DNA from: Pyxidicoccus trucidator
Lineage (GTDB): Bacteria > Myxococcota > Myxococcia > Myxococcales > Myxococcaceae
Length of the DNA stretch: 64,000 nucleotides
Assembly (NCBI RefSeq): GCF_010894435.1
Contig: NZ_JAAIXZ010000001.1
Location: 1,084,322-1,148,321 of the forward strand
Direction of reading: 5' to 3'
Shown here: one piece after another, positions 10,401 through 18,174 of the stretch
Layout: each line of letters starts with the position of its first letter
How positions within the stretch are numbered: the first letter of the stretch is position 1
Position numbers and translations under genes: made by a program
Notes under the pieces: generated by a model
Databases searched by the model: none
Told to the model about the DNA's origin: nothing
The model's input: the letters and a program-made list of their open reading frames with translations, nothing else

Positions 10401-11817
10401 CGATGCCCTCCGACAGCACCTCCAGCACGCCCTGGTACTCCTCCCACGTCAGGTCGCGGTACGGGTACGCGCGCTGGTAGAGGCTGAAGAGGGCGCGCTC
10501 GTCCCACTCCTCGCAGGCGCACGCGGCGACAATCTGCTGCGCCAGCACGTCCAGCGGCTTCTGCGGAATCCGCACCGCGTCCAGGTCACCTTCGTGCACG
10601 GCGTTGAGGAGCGCGGCGCACTCCATCAACTCGTCGCGCGTCATCGCGAAGACGATGCCCTTGGAGATGGCGGCCTTGTGGTGGCCCGCGCGGCCCACGC
10701 GCTGGAGCAGCACGGCGATGGCGCGCGTGCTGCCGAGCTGCACCACCAGGTCCACGTTGCCCACGTCGATGCCCAGCTCGAGCGACGCGGTGGCCACCAT
10801 GGCGCGGAGCTGCCCGGCCTTCAGCTTCTCCTCCGCCGCCAGGCGAATCTCGCGCGACATGCTGCCGTGGTGGGCCGCCACCGTGCCCTCGCCCAGCCGC
10901 TCACCCAAATCGTGCGCCACGCGCTCCGCCATCTTCCGCGTGTTGACGAAGATGAGCGTGGTGCGGTGCTGCCCCGTCAGCTCCACCAGCCTGTCGTAGA
11001 CCTGGCCCCACATCTCGTGGGTGGCGAGCGAGGACAGCTCCGCGTCCGGAATCTCCAGCGTCAAGTCCCAGGGGCGCAGGTGGCCCACCTCCACGCGCTT
11101 GCACTCACGGTGGGAGGCGCCGGTGAGAAAGCCGGCGATGGCGTCCAGCGGCTTCTGCGTGGCGGACAGGCCGATGAGCTGCGGGCGGACCTCGGTGAGC
11201 GCCTTGAGCCGCTCCAGCGACAGCGCGAAGTGGCTGCCCCGCTTGTCGCGCGCCAGGGCGTGGATTTCGTCCACGATGACGGTGCGCACCTTGCGCAGCG
11301 TGGCGCGGGCGCGCTCGGCGGTGAGGTAGAGGTAGAAGGACTCCGGCGTGGTGATGAGGATGTGCGGCGGCCGGCGCACCATCTGCGCGCGCTCGGAGGC
11401 GGACGTGTCCCCGCTGCGCACCTGCACCCGCAAGTCCTGAGGCGTGTAGCCCTCCGCGCGGGCGCGGGCGAGCAGCTCCTCCAGCGGCTGGAGCAGGTTC
11501 TTCTGCACGTCGTTGCCCAGCGCCTTGAGGGGCGACACGTAGAGCACCTGCGTGCAGTCCGGCAGCGTGCCCTCCACCGCGAGGCGGAAGAGGGAGTCCA
11601 GCGCCGCGAGGAACGCGGTGAGCGTCTTGCCGCTGCCCGTGGGCGCGGCGATGAGCACGTCCTGGCCGGCCTGGATGAGCGGCCAGCCCTCCACTTGAGG
11701 GCGGGTGGGCTCGCCCAGACGCTCGGCGAACCAGCGCCGCACCACGGGGTGGAACGGGGCCAGCGCGGGATGCGCCGCGCACTCGGCGGCGAAGTCGAGG
11801 CTGATCTGCGGGGGCAT
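7474..11817 (-). CDS. lhr: Lhr-type superfamily 2 ATP-dependent helicase
   Basis: Large helicase-related protein of 1447 residues, predicted to unwind DNA or RNA-DNA hybrids in repair. Seen: Walker A APTGSGKT near residue 60, DEAD/DEAH-type motif II as VIVDEIHA, helicase motif III LSATQKP, a C-terminal helicase half with motif VI VGRAGHHK, then the long winged-helix and C-terminal extension characteristic of Lhr. The length matches full-length bacterial Lhr (about 1400-1500). ATG 11817 is preferred because it starts the conserved N-terminus and follows GGAGAG; the longer frame to 11958 has no conserved character. It is separated from the downstream protease by 70 bases with no evident link. 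Confidence 0.92.
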   Translation of the reverse strand: MPPQISLDFAAECAAHPALAPFHPVVRRWFAERLGEPTRPQVEGWPLIQAGQDVLIAAPTGSGKTLTAFLAALDSLFRLAVEGTLPDCTQVLYVSPLKALGNDVQKNLLQPLEELLARARAEGYTPQDLRVQVRSGDTSASERAQMVRRPPHILITTPESFYLYLTAERARATLRKVRTVIVDEIHALARDKRGSHFALSLERLKALTEVRPQLIGLSATQKPLDAIAGFLTGASHRECKRVEVGHLRPWDLTLEIPDAELSSLATHEMWGQVYDRLVELTGQHRTTLIFVNTRKMAERVAHDLGERLGEGTVAAHHGSMSREIRLAAEEKLKAGQLRAMVATASLELGIDVGNVDLVVQLGSTRAIAVLLQRVGRAGHHKAAISKGIVFAMTRDELMECAALLNAVHEGDLDAVRIPQKPLDVLAQQIVAACACEEWDERALFSLYQRAYPYRDLTWEEYQGVLEVLSEGIAAARGRAGIHLHRDRVNQRLKGRRGVRITALTNGGAIPDTFTFSVTAEPEGKVVGTLDEDFAVESSPGDIFLLGSTAWRIQRVMGSTVVVEDARGAPPNVPFWRGEAPGRTDELSAQVGRLREELLKREDAQAFLEKELRMPPPAVDALMGYLRLGKKMLDAVPSHTTVVAERFFDEAGGMQLIIHAPFGSRINRAWGLALRKRFCRSFDFELQAAATEDGILLSLGEQHSFPLADIFDFLHPDHVEEVLVQAVLQAPIFGTRFRWVATRALALHRFMSGKRVAPNLQRARSEDLLAAVFPAQVGCQDNHGGGDIELPDHPLVKQTMDDCLREAMDVDGLREVLRRMRDGRIRLEARDVPEPSVFAHAMIHSQPYTFLDDAPAEERRVRNVALRRAMPAEDAAAFGALDAAAIATVVEDAAPPMRDEDELHDALLQLILVHAHEVPRGLEVPLFKQGRVAWLELPAGRFLVSAERGNAVRALFPDAVTQPPLPVLEYDRPVERDAAIFQVVRGRMEMLGPTTVTELARLTVLTEDEVNVALHALESQGSVLRGRFRPLEAPLAPGEMPPLEWCDRRLLQRIHRMTVGRLRREIEPLSAQDFMRFLFRWHHLEDVDALRGSTGLLKAVKLLQGYEAPASAWERFLLPVRMRGYTPDMLERACYAGEVAWGRLTMKDAKPPPGPRRGAPVEVEPAPPPRSRASPTRNAPLTFTLREDLEWMLTAARPHAVLADGDVWTPPDLSVPAKDVVTVLERRGACFFQDLVSRARRLPAEVEDALWELVARGLVTADAVQNLRILQSPAHRKRQKLLQRGGPGRWSLLAPAEPKPADEVMESLARLFLQRYGIVWRDLVMREALAPTWRELLFVYRRMEARGEVRGGRFVAGFVGEQFALPEAVDMARAVRRQAPSGVRVQLSGVDPLNLTGVVTPGPRVPAMPGNVVTYVDGVPRGVDELEDEADGNAGDDTEGGSGEVLAS

Positions 11818-12037
11818 GCGCACTCTCCAGGAACAGCCTGAACACAGGTGCAGCCCGTCGTCAACGCGGCGCCACTGCACCCGGGGGCTACGTGCTACCC
11901 GCACGCCTGGAGGGCACAGCTCCCGACATGCATGGGGCAAACCCTGAACACGCGTCACCTCGCGGACGGGCGCGCGGCGGCGGGTGTCACCTACTCTCCA
12001 TGTGCGGCGACGCGGCGCGGCGGGACGAGAGAGTCGA

Positions 12038-13558
12038 ATGCACCTTGCGTGCTACCTCCTTTCCCAACCCCCAATGGTCTCCTCCAGCCGCTACGCGCTC
12101 GAAGCGCTCAATCCCGATGGCTTCCTCGCCCTGCGTCCCGACGGAGGCAGCGCCGAGGCGCCCACGGACTTCCTCTGTGACTACGCCAACCCCGCCGCCG
12201 AAGCGCTGCTGGGCCCGGGGCTGAGCGGACCACCGCTGCTCGCGAGCCGGCCCGCGCTGGCCGGAATGCTCGCGCCGTGGACGGCCACCCTCGTCACCGG
12301 CGCGCGCACCGAGCACTCCTTCGGCTGGGGCGAGGGCGAGACGGCACGCCAGGTGCGCGCGCGCACGGCGCGCATGGAGGACGGCCGCCTCGCGGTATGG
12401 CTGGCGGACATCACCGAGGAGGCGCGCTTCGTCGTGGAGGCGGAGGCCTTCGAGGAGCGGATGAGCGCCTACGTCGAGTGCATGCCGGACGCCTTCCTCG
12501 CGCTGGACGCGGGCTTCAGGGTGCGCCACGCCAACCGCGCGGCGGAGAAGCTGCTGGGCTCCAGCCGGGACGAATTGCTGGGCCGCATGCTGTGGGACGC
12601 CTACGCGGAGGAGCCCGAGTCCACCCTGCGCCGCCAGCTCCAGCGCGCGCTGAGCGGCGGACGCACCGTGGAGTTCGAGGAGTGCCTTGCCCCCACGCGG
12701 GTCCACTGCCGGGTGACGGCGGTGCCCACGTCGGGCGGATTGCTGGTGTACCTGGCCGACATCACCGCGCGCCGGCGCACCGAGGACACCCTGCGGCGCA
12801 CCAGCGCCCTCTTCAACGCCGTGCTCCAGGGCTGCACGGACGCCATCTACACGAAGGACCTGGCGGGCCGGTACACGCGCATCAACGCGGCCGGCGCGAA
12901 GCTGATGGGCAAGCCGGTGGAGGAGGTGCTCGGCCACACGGACGCCGAGCTGTGGCCGGAGGAGGCGCGCACCACGGCCTCGCATGACCGCGAGGTGCTC
13001 GCCTTCCGCCACACCTTCACCTACGAGGAGGCGCAGCGCGGCCCCAAGCCTCGCGTGTGGCTGTCCACCAAGGGCGTGCTCAAGGACGACACCGGCGCGG
13101 TGTTCGGCCTGTTCGGCATCAGCCGCGACATCACCGACCGCAAGGCCATGGAGGAGGCGCTGCGCCGCAACGAGGCGCGGATGCTCCAGGCGCTGTCCGC
13201 CGCGTCGCTGACGCTCTTCGACTTGCGGCTGCCCGAGGGCACGCTGCACTGGGAGCGCAACGCGGCCTCGCTCTTCGGACAGGCGGAGCTGCCGGTGGAG
13301 GAGCCGCTGGGCACGTTCCTGTCCCGCCTCCACCCTGAAGACAGGCTGGGCGTGGCGGAGCGGCTGGCCCGCTGCGCCGAGTCCCCCGGCGAGGTGGTGC
13401 TGGACTACCGCGTGGTGCTGGCGGACGGACAGGTGCGGCGGCAGGCACTGCGGGCCCGCTCACGCGCGGAGGACGGCCGCATCGGCCGCGTGCTCGGCGT
13501 GCTGGCGGACATCACCCACCGGCAGCCTGGTGCCAGCGGCGTCATCCAGGCGGCCTGA
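12038..13558 (+). CDS. Multi-PAS domain sensory protein without catalytic output domain
   Basis: Predicted cytosolic signalling protein of 506 residues built from about four consecutive PAS/PAC units. Seen: repeated PAC endings (WLADITEEA, YLADITARR, FGISRDITDRK, LGVLADITHR) and PAS cores such as GCTDAIYTKDLAGRYT. No histidine kinase, GGDEF, EAL or HTH domain follows; the protein ends soon after the last PAC. It may therefore act as a partner of separate kinases. Start choice: ATG 12038 follows GAGAGAG; ATG 12074 is an alternative with a poorer ribosome site. It is divergent from the helicase gene and convergent with the DUF2378 gene. Ligand unknown. Confidence 0.75.
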   Translation: MHLACYLLSQPPMVSSSRYALEALNPDGFLALRPDGGSAEAPTDFLCDYANPAAEALLGPGLSGPPLLASRPALAGMLAPWTATLVTGARTEHSFGWGEGETARQVRARTARMEDGRLAVWLADITEEARFVVEAEAFEERMSAYVECMPDAFLALDAGFRVRHANRAAEKLLGSSRDELLGRMLWDAYAEEPESTLRRQLQRALSGGRTVEFEECLAPTRVHCRVTAVPTSGGLLVYLADITARRRTEDTLRRTSALFNAVLQGCTDAIYTKDLAGRYTRINAAGAKLMGKPVEEVLGHTDAELWPEEARTTASHDREVLAFRHTFTYEEAQRGPKPRVWLSTKGVLKDDTGAVFGLFGISRDITDRKAMEEALRRNEARMLQALSAASLTLFDLRLPEGTLHWERNAASLFGQAELPVEEPLGTFLSRLHPEDRLGVAERLARCAESPGEVVLDYRVVLADGQVRRQALRARSRAEDGRIGRVLGVLADITHRQPGASGVIQAA

Positions 13559-13628
13559 GTCACGCGAGCGCGCCCGGGTGGCGCGGCACGTTCCTGGCTG
13601 GCCCTGGTTCCGGCGGAGTGAGTGAAGC

Positions 13629-14222
13629 TCAGGCGTGCGGGCTGACCACGGCGACGGGGCCGCGGGCCACGCCCTTTGCCCAGGTGAGACGGAAGGTGGC
13701 GGCGGTGCCGTCGAAGGCAATCGGCTCCACCTGCACCTGCCCCGCGCCCGCGCACTTCAGCGTCTCCGCGAGGAAGCCGGCGGCGAAGTACGGGTTGTCC
13801 GCCGTCACGTCCTTCATCCACAGCGTGGCCGAGTCCTGCGTGGACTCCTCCACGCGCACCTCGTTGAAGTTGTTGCCGGCCCGGACGTTGTAGGGCACCC
13901 GCTCCAGCGTGCGCCGGGGGCCCAGGTGGGTGACGAGCGACATGCTGGAGCGGCCCGCCGACGTCTGCCGGAAGCCCTGCAGGTAGCGCGCGCCCAGCTC
14001 GAAGCACGCCTCGTGCGGGAGCAGGCCGGGGTAGATGTCCTGCGCGGCCACCCTCAGGAAGGAGCGCCACTGGTCCACCGTGTAGTGCGGGCGGAGCGGC
14101 TCGGACAAATCCAGGCCCACCGCCTTCAGGCGCTGCCGGCCTTCACGGGTGAGGTGCGGCCCCAGCGCGCGCACGAAGAGGGCTTCCACGGACTGAGCGA
14201 AGATGAGCTTCTCGGACGCCAT
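13629..14222 (-). CDS. DUF2378 / TIGR02265 family protein
   Basis: 197-residue protein of a paralogous family abundant in Myxococcus; function not established. Seen: the N-terminal pattern SVEALFVRALGPHL, a central segment with Y-x(2)-DQWR and AGRSSMSLVTHLGPRRTLERVP, and a beta-rich C-terminal part typical of a small ligand- or lipid-binding fold. No signal peptide or membrane segment. The downstream position relative to a REC-PAS-kinase gene (15749-14289, same strand, 66 bases apart) suggests co-transcription with it. Family recognition is confident; no role is assigned. Confidence 0.75.
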   Translation of the reverse strand: MASEKLIFAQSVEALFVRALGPHLTREGRQRLKAVGLDLSEPLRPHYTVDQWRSFLRVAAQDIYPGLLPHEACFELGARYLQGFRQTSAGRSSMSLVTHLGPRRTLERVPYNVRAGNNFNEVRVEESTQDSATLWMKDVTADNPYFAAGFLAETLKCAGAGQVQVEPIAFDGTAATFRLTWAKGVARGPVAVVSPHA

Positions 14223-14288
14223 GACCAGAACGTGGCAACAACCCTGTCCAAGGGCGAGGCTCGACGCACCGCATCCGTCAGGTGGTCA

Positions 14289-15749
14289 TCATCGGGGCAG
14301 ACGCACCGTGAAGGTGGTGCCACCCGGCGCACTGGAGGCAACCTCCACGTCCCCGCCGTGGCCACGGACAATCTGGGAGGCAATGTAGAGCCCCAGCCCC
14401 AGGCCCGCCGCCGAGCCCCCTTCGGACCGGGGCTTGCGGCCCCGGCGCCACGCGCTGAAGACGTGCGGCAGCTCCTCGGCGGGAATGGGCGCTCCCAGGT
14501 TGTGGACGCGCAGCACCGCGCCCTCCGGGCCTCCCTCCGCATGGACTGTCACGGGGCTCTCCGCCGGGCTGTACTTCAGCGCGTTGGCCAGCAGGTTGCC
14601 CAGGGCCTGCTCCAGCCGGTCCCCATCCCAGTCGCCCCGGCCGTCCCCCAGCACCTCCAGCTGCACCTGGCGCCCGGGGTGGCTGGCGCGCAGCTCGTCC
14701 ACGGTGCGGCGCGCCACGTCGAACAAGTCACACGGCGCGCGCAGCACGGGGATGCCGCCGCCCAGCCGCGCGCGGGCGAAGTCCAGCAGCTGACGAATCA
14801 TCCGGTCCATCCGGTCCGCGCTGGTGAGGATGCGGTGGGTGAGCTGCGACTGGCGCTCGTCCAGCCCGCCCCGGCGCTGGAGCTGCTGCGCGGACATGGA
14901 CAGGGCGTTGAGCGGGTTGCGCAGGTCGTGCCCGAGCATGCCGATGAACTGCTCGCGGAACTCCTCCGCGCTGCGCTCCTCGGTGACGTCGCGCGCGGAG
15001 GACATCACCGCCGCCACCTGACCGTCGGGGCCCACCGCGGGTGACACCACGAAGGCGTAGTGCCGGGGCCCCCGGTCCGAGGACACGGTGATGGAGCCCC
15101 GCTGCACCTGCCCCGTGCGCAGCGCGTCCTCCAGCAGGCGGATGTAGGACGCCAGCGAGGGGTCCTTCGCGAGCATCTCCGCGGGCGTCAGCCCCGGGCC
15201 GTGCGCGGAGTGGCTGCCCCGCGCCGCGTACAGGGCCTGATTGGCGAACACCACGCGCCCGGCGCCGTCATAGAGGACGATGGGGTCCGCGGCGCTGGAG
15301 ATGGCCAGCTCCAGCAGCCGGCGCTGGTGCTCCACCTCCTGCGAGAGCGCCCGCACCTCGCGCTCGGCCTTGCGCAGCCGCAGCAGGGCGTGCACCTGGG
15401 CGACCAGCTCCTCCGGGTCCACCGGCGCCACGAGGTAGCCGTCCGCGCCATGCTCCAGGCCCTGCGCCCGGTCGCCCGGCCCCACGGCCTGCGCCGACAG
15501 GTGCAACACGAGCACATTGTGGGTGCGTGGCGCCGCCTTCAGCCTTCGGCACACCTCCAGCCCGCTGATGTCCGGCAGGCGCACGTCGAGGATGACCAGG
15601 TCCGTGTGCTCGTCCGCGAGCGCCAGCGCCTCATGGCCGGTGCTGGCCTCCACCACGTGGAAGCCGGCCAGCCCCAGCACGCGCGAAGTCACGTACCGGC
15701 TGGCGGCGTCGTCGTTGACGTTGAGGATGACCGCGGGCTTGGAAGTCAT
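14289..15749 (-). CDS. Soluble hybrid sensor kinase (REC-PAS-HisKA-HATPase)
   Basis: Cytosolic histidine kinase of 486 residues with an N-terminal receiver. Seen in order: receiver about 5-122 with Asp55 as phospho-acceptor (VILDVRLPD), a coiled linker about 125-145, a PAS domain about 146-255, HisKA with H-box GMLGHDLRNPLNAL (His274), and HATPase with the N box (NLLANALKYS) and GLGLGLYIASQIV. The receiver lacks the usual lysine before the last proline (VAPVDPEEL), so its phosphorylation response may be altered. No transmembrane segment. Probably co-transcribed with the DUF2378 gene downstream. Its output partner is not in the window. Confidence 0.88.
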   Translation of the reverse strand: MTSKPAVILNVNDDAASRYVTSRVLGLAGFHVVEASTGHEALALADEHTDLVILDVRLPDISGLEVCRRLKAAPRTHNVLVLHLSAQAVGPGDRAQGLEHGADGYLVAPVDPEELVAQVHALLRLRKAEREVRALSQEVEHQRRLLELAISSAADPIVLYDGAGRVVFANQALYAARGSHSAHGPGLTPAEMLAKDPSLASYIRLLEDALRTGQVQRGSITVSSDRGPRHYAFVVSPAVGPDGQVAAVMSSARDVTEERSAEEFREQFIGMLGHDLRNPLNALSMSAQQLQRRGGLDERQSQLTHRILTSADRMDRMIRQLLDFARARLGGGIPVLRAPCDLFDVARRTVDELRASHPGRQVQLEVLGDGRGDWDGDRLEQALGNLLANALKYSPAESPVTVHAEGGPEGAVLRVHNLGAPIPAEELPHVFSAWRRGRKPRSEGGSAAGLGLGLYIASQIVRGHGGDVEVASSAPGGTTFTVRLPR

Positions 15750-15888
15750 TCGCGCGCCCTATCTAACGCAAGTCCTCGCCCGACACGGAATGTCTGCTTC
15801 CCCGGCAGGCGAGCCGCCGTCGGCACGGGGCCTGCAAATAGTTCCGAGACGCTCCCACGAAGCGCGGTTTCGGAGTAGTGAGAGCCGC

Positions 15889-16851
15889 ATGCGTCCTCCC
15901 TGTCGCCCCCTTCCCGCGGATGGTCGCTTCCTCCAGGCCGTGGGCCCCACCCCGCTCGTTCCCGTCCGCCTGGACGCGGAAGGTCCCACCATCTGGTGCA
16001 AGCTGGAGTTCCTCAACCCCAGCGGCTCCACGAAGGACCGCATCGCGCGGTACATGCTGGAGAAGGCGTGGCGGCTGGGGGAGCTGTGCCCGGGCGGCGA
16101 GGTCATCGAGGCGTCCAGCGGCTCGACGAGCATCGCCCTGGCGCTGGCCTGCGCGCAGATGGGCCTGCGCTTCACCGCGGTGATGCCGGAGGGCGTCACC
16201 GGAGAGCGCCTCATCACCATCCGCGCCTACGGCGGTGACGTGGTGCTGGTGCCACGCGAGTCGGGCGTGCGCGGCGCGATTGCGCGGGCCGAGGAGCTGG
16301 CGCTCGAGCGCAAGGCCTTCGCCCCGCGCCAGTTCGAGAACCCGGACAACGCCGAGGCGCACCGGGTGTGGACGGGGCAGGAAATCCTGTCGCAGGTGCC
16401 GGGCGGGCTGGTGCACGGCGTGGTGAGCGGCGTGGGCACGGGCGGCACGGTGGTGGGCCTGTACCAGGCCTTCGCGGAGGCGGGCTGCGCGGTGACGGCC
16501 TTCGTGGCGAGGCCCATCGCCGGGCTGGGCTGCGACATCGAGTGCTGCAGCTTCAGCCCCCGCGTGCCGGGCGTGGTGGACGGCATCTCCAAGCTGTACC
16601 GCGACGCGGACATGCCGGGGCGCGTGGAGCTGGACGTGTCGGACGAGCTGGCCATGGGCACCGCGCGCGCGCTCATCCGCCGTGGCTTCCCGGTGGGCCC
16701 CTCCTCCGGCCTCAACTACGCGGCCGCCGTGGAGGCGGCGAAGCGGCTGGGCCCGGGCGCGCAGGTGGTGACGGTGTTCCCGGACCGCATGGAGCGCTAC
16801 TTCTCCACCGAGCTCATCCAGCAGACGCCCCTCACGCGCGGTGCGGCCTGA
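15889..16851 (+). CDS. PLP-dependent cysteine synthase / cystathionine beta-synthase family enzyme
   Basis: Fold-type II PLP enzyme of 320 residues. Seen: the Schiff-base lysine in NPSGSTKDR (Lys49), a phosphate-binding glycine loop GVGTGGT near residue 185, and GPSSGLNYAA near the C-terminus, which contacts the PLP ring nitrogen. The substrate-binding loop reads SSGSTS (76-81), where typical cysteine synthases have SGNTG; Ser79 replaces the asparagine, so substrate or reaction may differ from O-acetylserine sulfhydrylation. ATG 15889 starts just before the conserved fold. It is divergent from the REC-PAS kinase, and a strong hairpin follows the stop. CysK, CysM or diaminopropionate-synthase-like roles remain open. 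Confidence 0.8.
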   Translation: MRPPCRPLPADGRFLQAVGPTPLVPVRLDAEGPTIWCKLEFLNPSGSTKDRIARYMLEKAWRLGELCPGGEVIEASSGSTSIALALACAQMGLRFTAVMPEGVTGERLITIRAYGGDVVLVPRESGVRGAIARAEELALERKAFAPRQFENPDNAEAHRVWTGQEILSQVPGGLVHGVVSGVGTGGTVVGLYQAFAEAGCAVTAFVARPIAGLGCDIECCSFSPRVPGVVDGISKLYRDADMPGRVELDVSDELAMGTARALIRRGFPVGPSSGLNYAAAVEAAKRLGPGAQVVTVFPDRMERYFSTELIQQTPLTRGAA

Positions 16852-16865
16852 CTCACGGGTGGTGA

Positions 16866-16895
16866 GGGCTCCGGGGGCCGAAAGGCCCCGAGCCC
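16866..16895 (+). terminator. Strong GAAA-loop hairpin after the PLP enzyme
   Basis: A stem of about 12 base pairs, GGGCT...AGCCC outside and CGGGG/CCCCG inside, closed by a GAAA tetraloop, starts 15 bases after the stop at 16851. It has no long T run, as is common in GC-rich genomes. Confidence 0.6.
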
Positions 16896-16969
16896 GCCTG
16901 GGCGAGCAACTTCCTGGGACTGGGAGCGATAATCCCCGGAAGGTCTTCCCACTTTCCGAGAGCGCCCCC

Positions 16970-17821
16970 ATGAGCGTCCGCCTCCCCCCTGTCTCCACCG
17001 CGAAGACTTCCCGCACCGCGCCGGCCGCGCAGGCCAGCAAGGCCGCTGCCGCCACTGTCACCGCGCCTCCCGCCGGCCTTCGCAAGGGGGCCGAGGGCCC
17101 CAAGGTGAAGCAGCTCCAGGACGCGCTGGTGAAGCTGGGCTACATGACGAAGGCGCAGGCGGCCACCGGCCCCGGCATCTTCGGACTGAAGACCGAGGCG
17201 GCCGTGAAGAAGTTCCAGGCCGACAAGAAGCTGCCCACCACCGGCTACTACGGTGAGCTGACCCACGCGGCGATGAAGAAGGCGCTCGCCAACGTGGACG
17301 GGCCGGTGAAGCCGCCGCCCACCCAGCCGGGCAAGTTCCCCAAGCCGCCCGTCATCAGCGCGCCCTCGCCCAACCAGAACGAGCGCGGTGGGAAGGACAT
17401 CGACACCATCGTCATGCACCACACCGCCTCCAACAACGGCGCGGCGGACCTGGCGTGGATGCGCAACCCGAAGAGCGAAGTGTCCGCGCACTACATGATC
17501 GACCGCGACGGGAAGATCTACCAGCTCGTCGGCGACGAGAAGCGCGCGTGGCACGCGGGCAAGGGCGAGCTGCATGGCGTGCCCAGCGACATCAACAGCC
17601 GCTCCATTGGCATCGAGCTCGTCAACGACGGCAGCGGCAAGACGGCCTTCCCCGACGCCCAGTACAAGGCGCTCATCCAGCTCACCGGCCACCTGAAGCA
17701 GAAGTACAACGTGCCGATGAAGAACATCGTCGGCCACGCCGATGTCGCGGTGCCCAAGGGCCGCAAGAACGACCCGGCGCCCAACTTCGACTGGAACCGG
17801 CTGCGCAACGGCGTCTCCTGA
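16970..17821 (+). CDS. N-acetylmuramoyl-L-alanine amidase (Amidase_2) with peptidoglycan-binding domain
   Basis: Peptidoglycan-cleaving zinc amidase of 283 residues. Seen: a peptidoglycan-binding type 1 domain about 37-105 (GAEGPKVKQLQDALVKLGY, TGPGIFGLKTEAAVKKFQA), a Pro-rich linker, then the amidase domain with zinc histidine in DTIVMHHTAS, YMIDRDGKIYQLV, WHAGKG, GIELVND, and the second zinc histidine and acidic ligand in IVGHADVAVPKGRKNDPAPNFDW-type sequence (His near residue 264, Asp in DPAPN). There is no recognisable signal peptide: residues 1-36 are Ala/Thr/Pro-rich without a hydrophobic core. It may be an endolysin-like enzyme released by lysis or exported by another route. Confidence 0.85.
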   Translation: MSVRLPPVSTAKTSRTAPAAQASKAAAATVTAPPAGLRKGAEGPKVKQLQDALVKLGYMTKAQAATGPGIFGLKTEAAVKKFQADKKLPTTGYYGELTHAAMKKALANVDGPVKPPPTQPGKFPKPPVISAPSPNQNERGGKDIDTIVMHHTASNNGAADLAWMRNPKSEVSAHYMIDRDGKIYQLVGDEKRAWHAGKGELHGVPSDINSRSIGIELVNDGSGKTAFPDAQYKALIQLTGHLKQKYNVPMKNIVGHADVAVPKGRKNDPAPNFDWNRLRNGVS

Positions 17822-18170
17822 GCCGCGCTTCGCCGCACTGAGCGGAATCGAATCAACTTGGCCGGGCCGGGGACCTCCCCGTGCCCGGCCTTGCTGTCTT
17901 CAGCTCCCTGGAAGGGTCGGCGGCTCGCGCGCCCGAGGGGTGCCCCCGAGGGCAGGCCGGTGTCGAAAGCCGGGATGCTGCGCCCTTCGGAGTGACGTGA
18001 ACCCGACCCGGGGCCCCACCGGACGATGCGCCCGCTCCCGTGCCAGCGCCATGTGCTTGGCCAGGATGGCGGCAGCGCTCATCCGAGCGCCACCTGAGAA
18101 GGAGTTGGCCCGTGGGCTTCATGAGAGTGCATCAGCTCGGTCTGGCCGGAGCCCGGCGGGCGGCGGCGCG
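17822..18170. other. Intergenic interval, amidase to amidohydrolase
   Basis: 349 bases without a supported gene. It holds a terminator-like hairpin (17860-17890) and a possible 20-codon leader ORF at its right end. Minus-strand frames of 60-89 codons here (for example 17900-18082) have no recognisable protein character and were not called. Confidence 0.5.
17860..17900 (+). terminator. Terminator after the amidase gene
   Basis: GGCCGGG at 17860-17866 pairs with CCCGGCC at 17884-17890, with further CGGGG/CCCCG pairing inside and a short internal mismatch, followed by a T-rich stretch (TTGCTGTCTT). This has the form of an intrinsic terminator. Confidence 0.65.
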
Positions 18171-18174
18171 ATGA
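18112..18174 (+). CDS. Possible 20-codon leader ORF, uncertain
   Basis: A GTG at 18112 preceded by AAGGAG seven bases upstream opens 20 codons, ending in a TGA that overlaps the ATG of the amidohydrolase at 18171 as ATGA. The amidohydrolase itself has only a weak ribosome site, so this small frame could drive its translation by coupling. The peptide is basic at its end (RRAAAR) and has no recognised family. Chance occurrence is quite possible. Confidence 0.25.
   Translation: MGFMRVHQLGLAGARRAAAR

Noticed and set aside
7036-11841. 1601-codon + strand frame opposite the helicase
   Set aside because: Very long but low-complexity (Arg/His/Leu/Gln) translation, explained by high GC on the non-coding strand of lhr.
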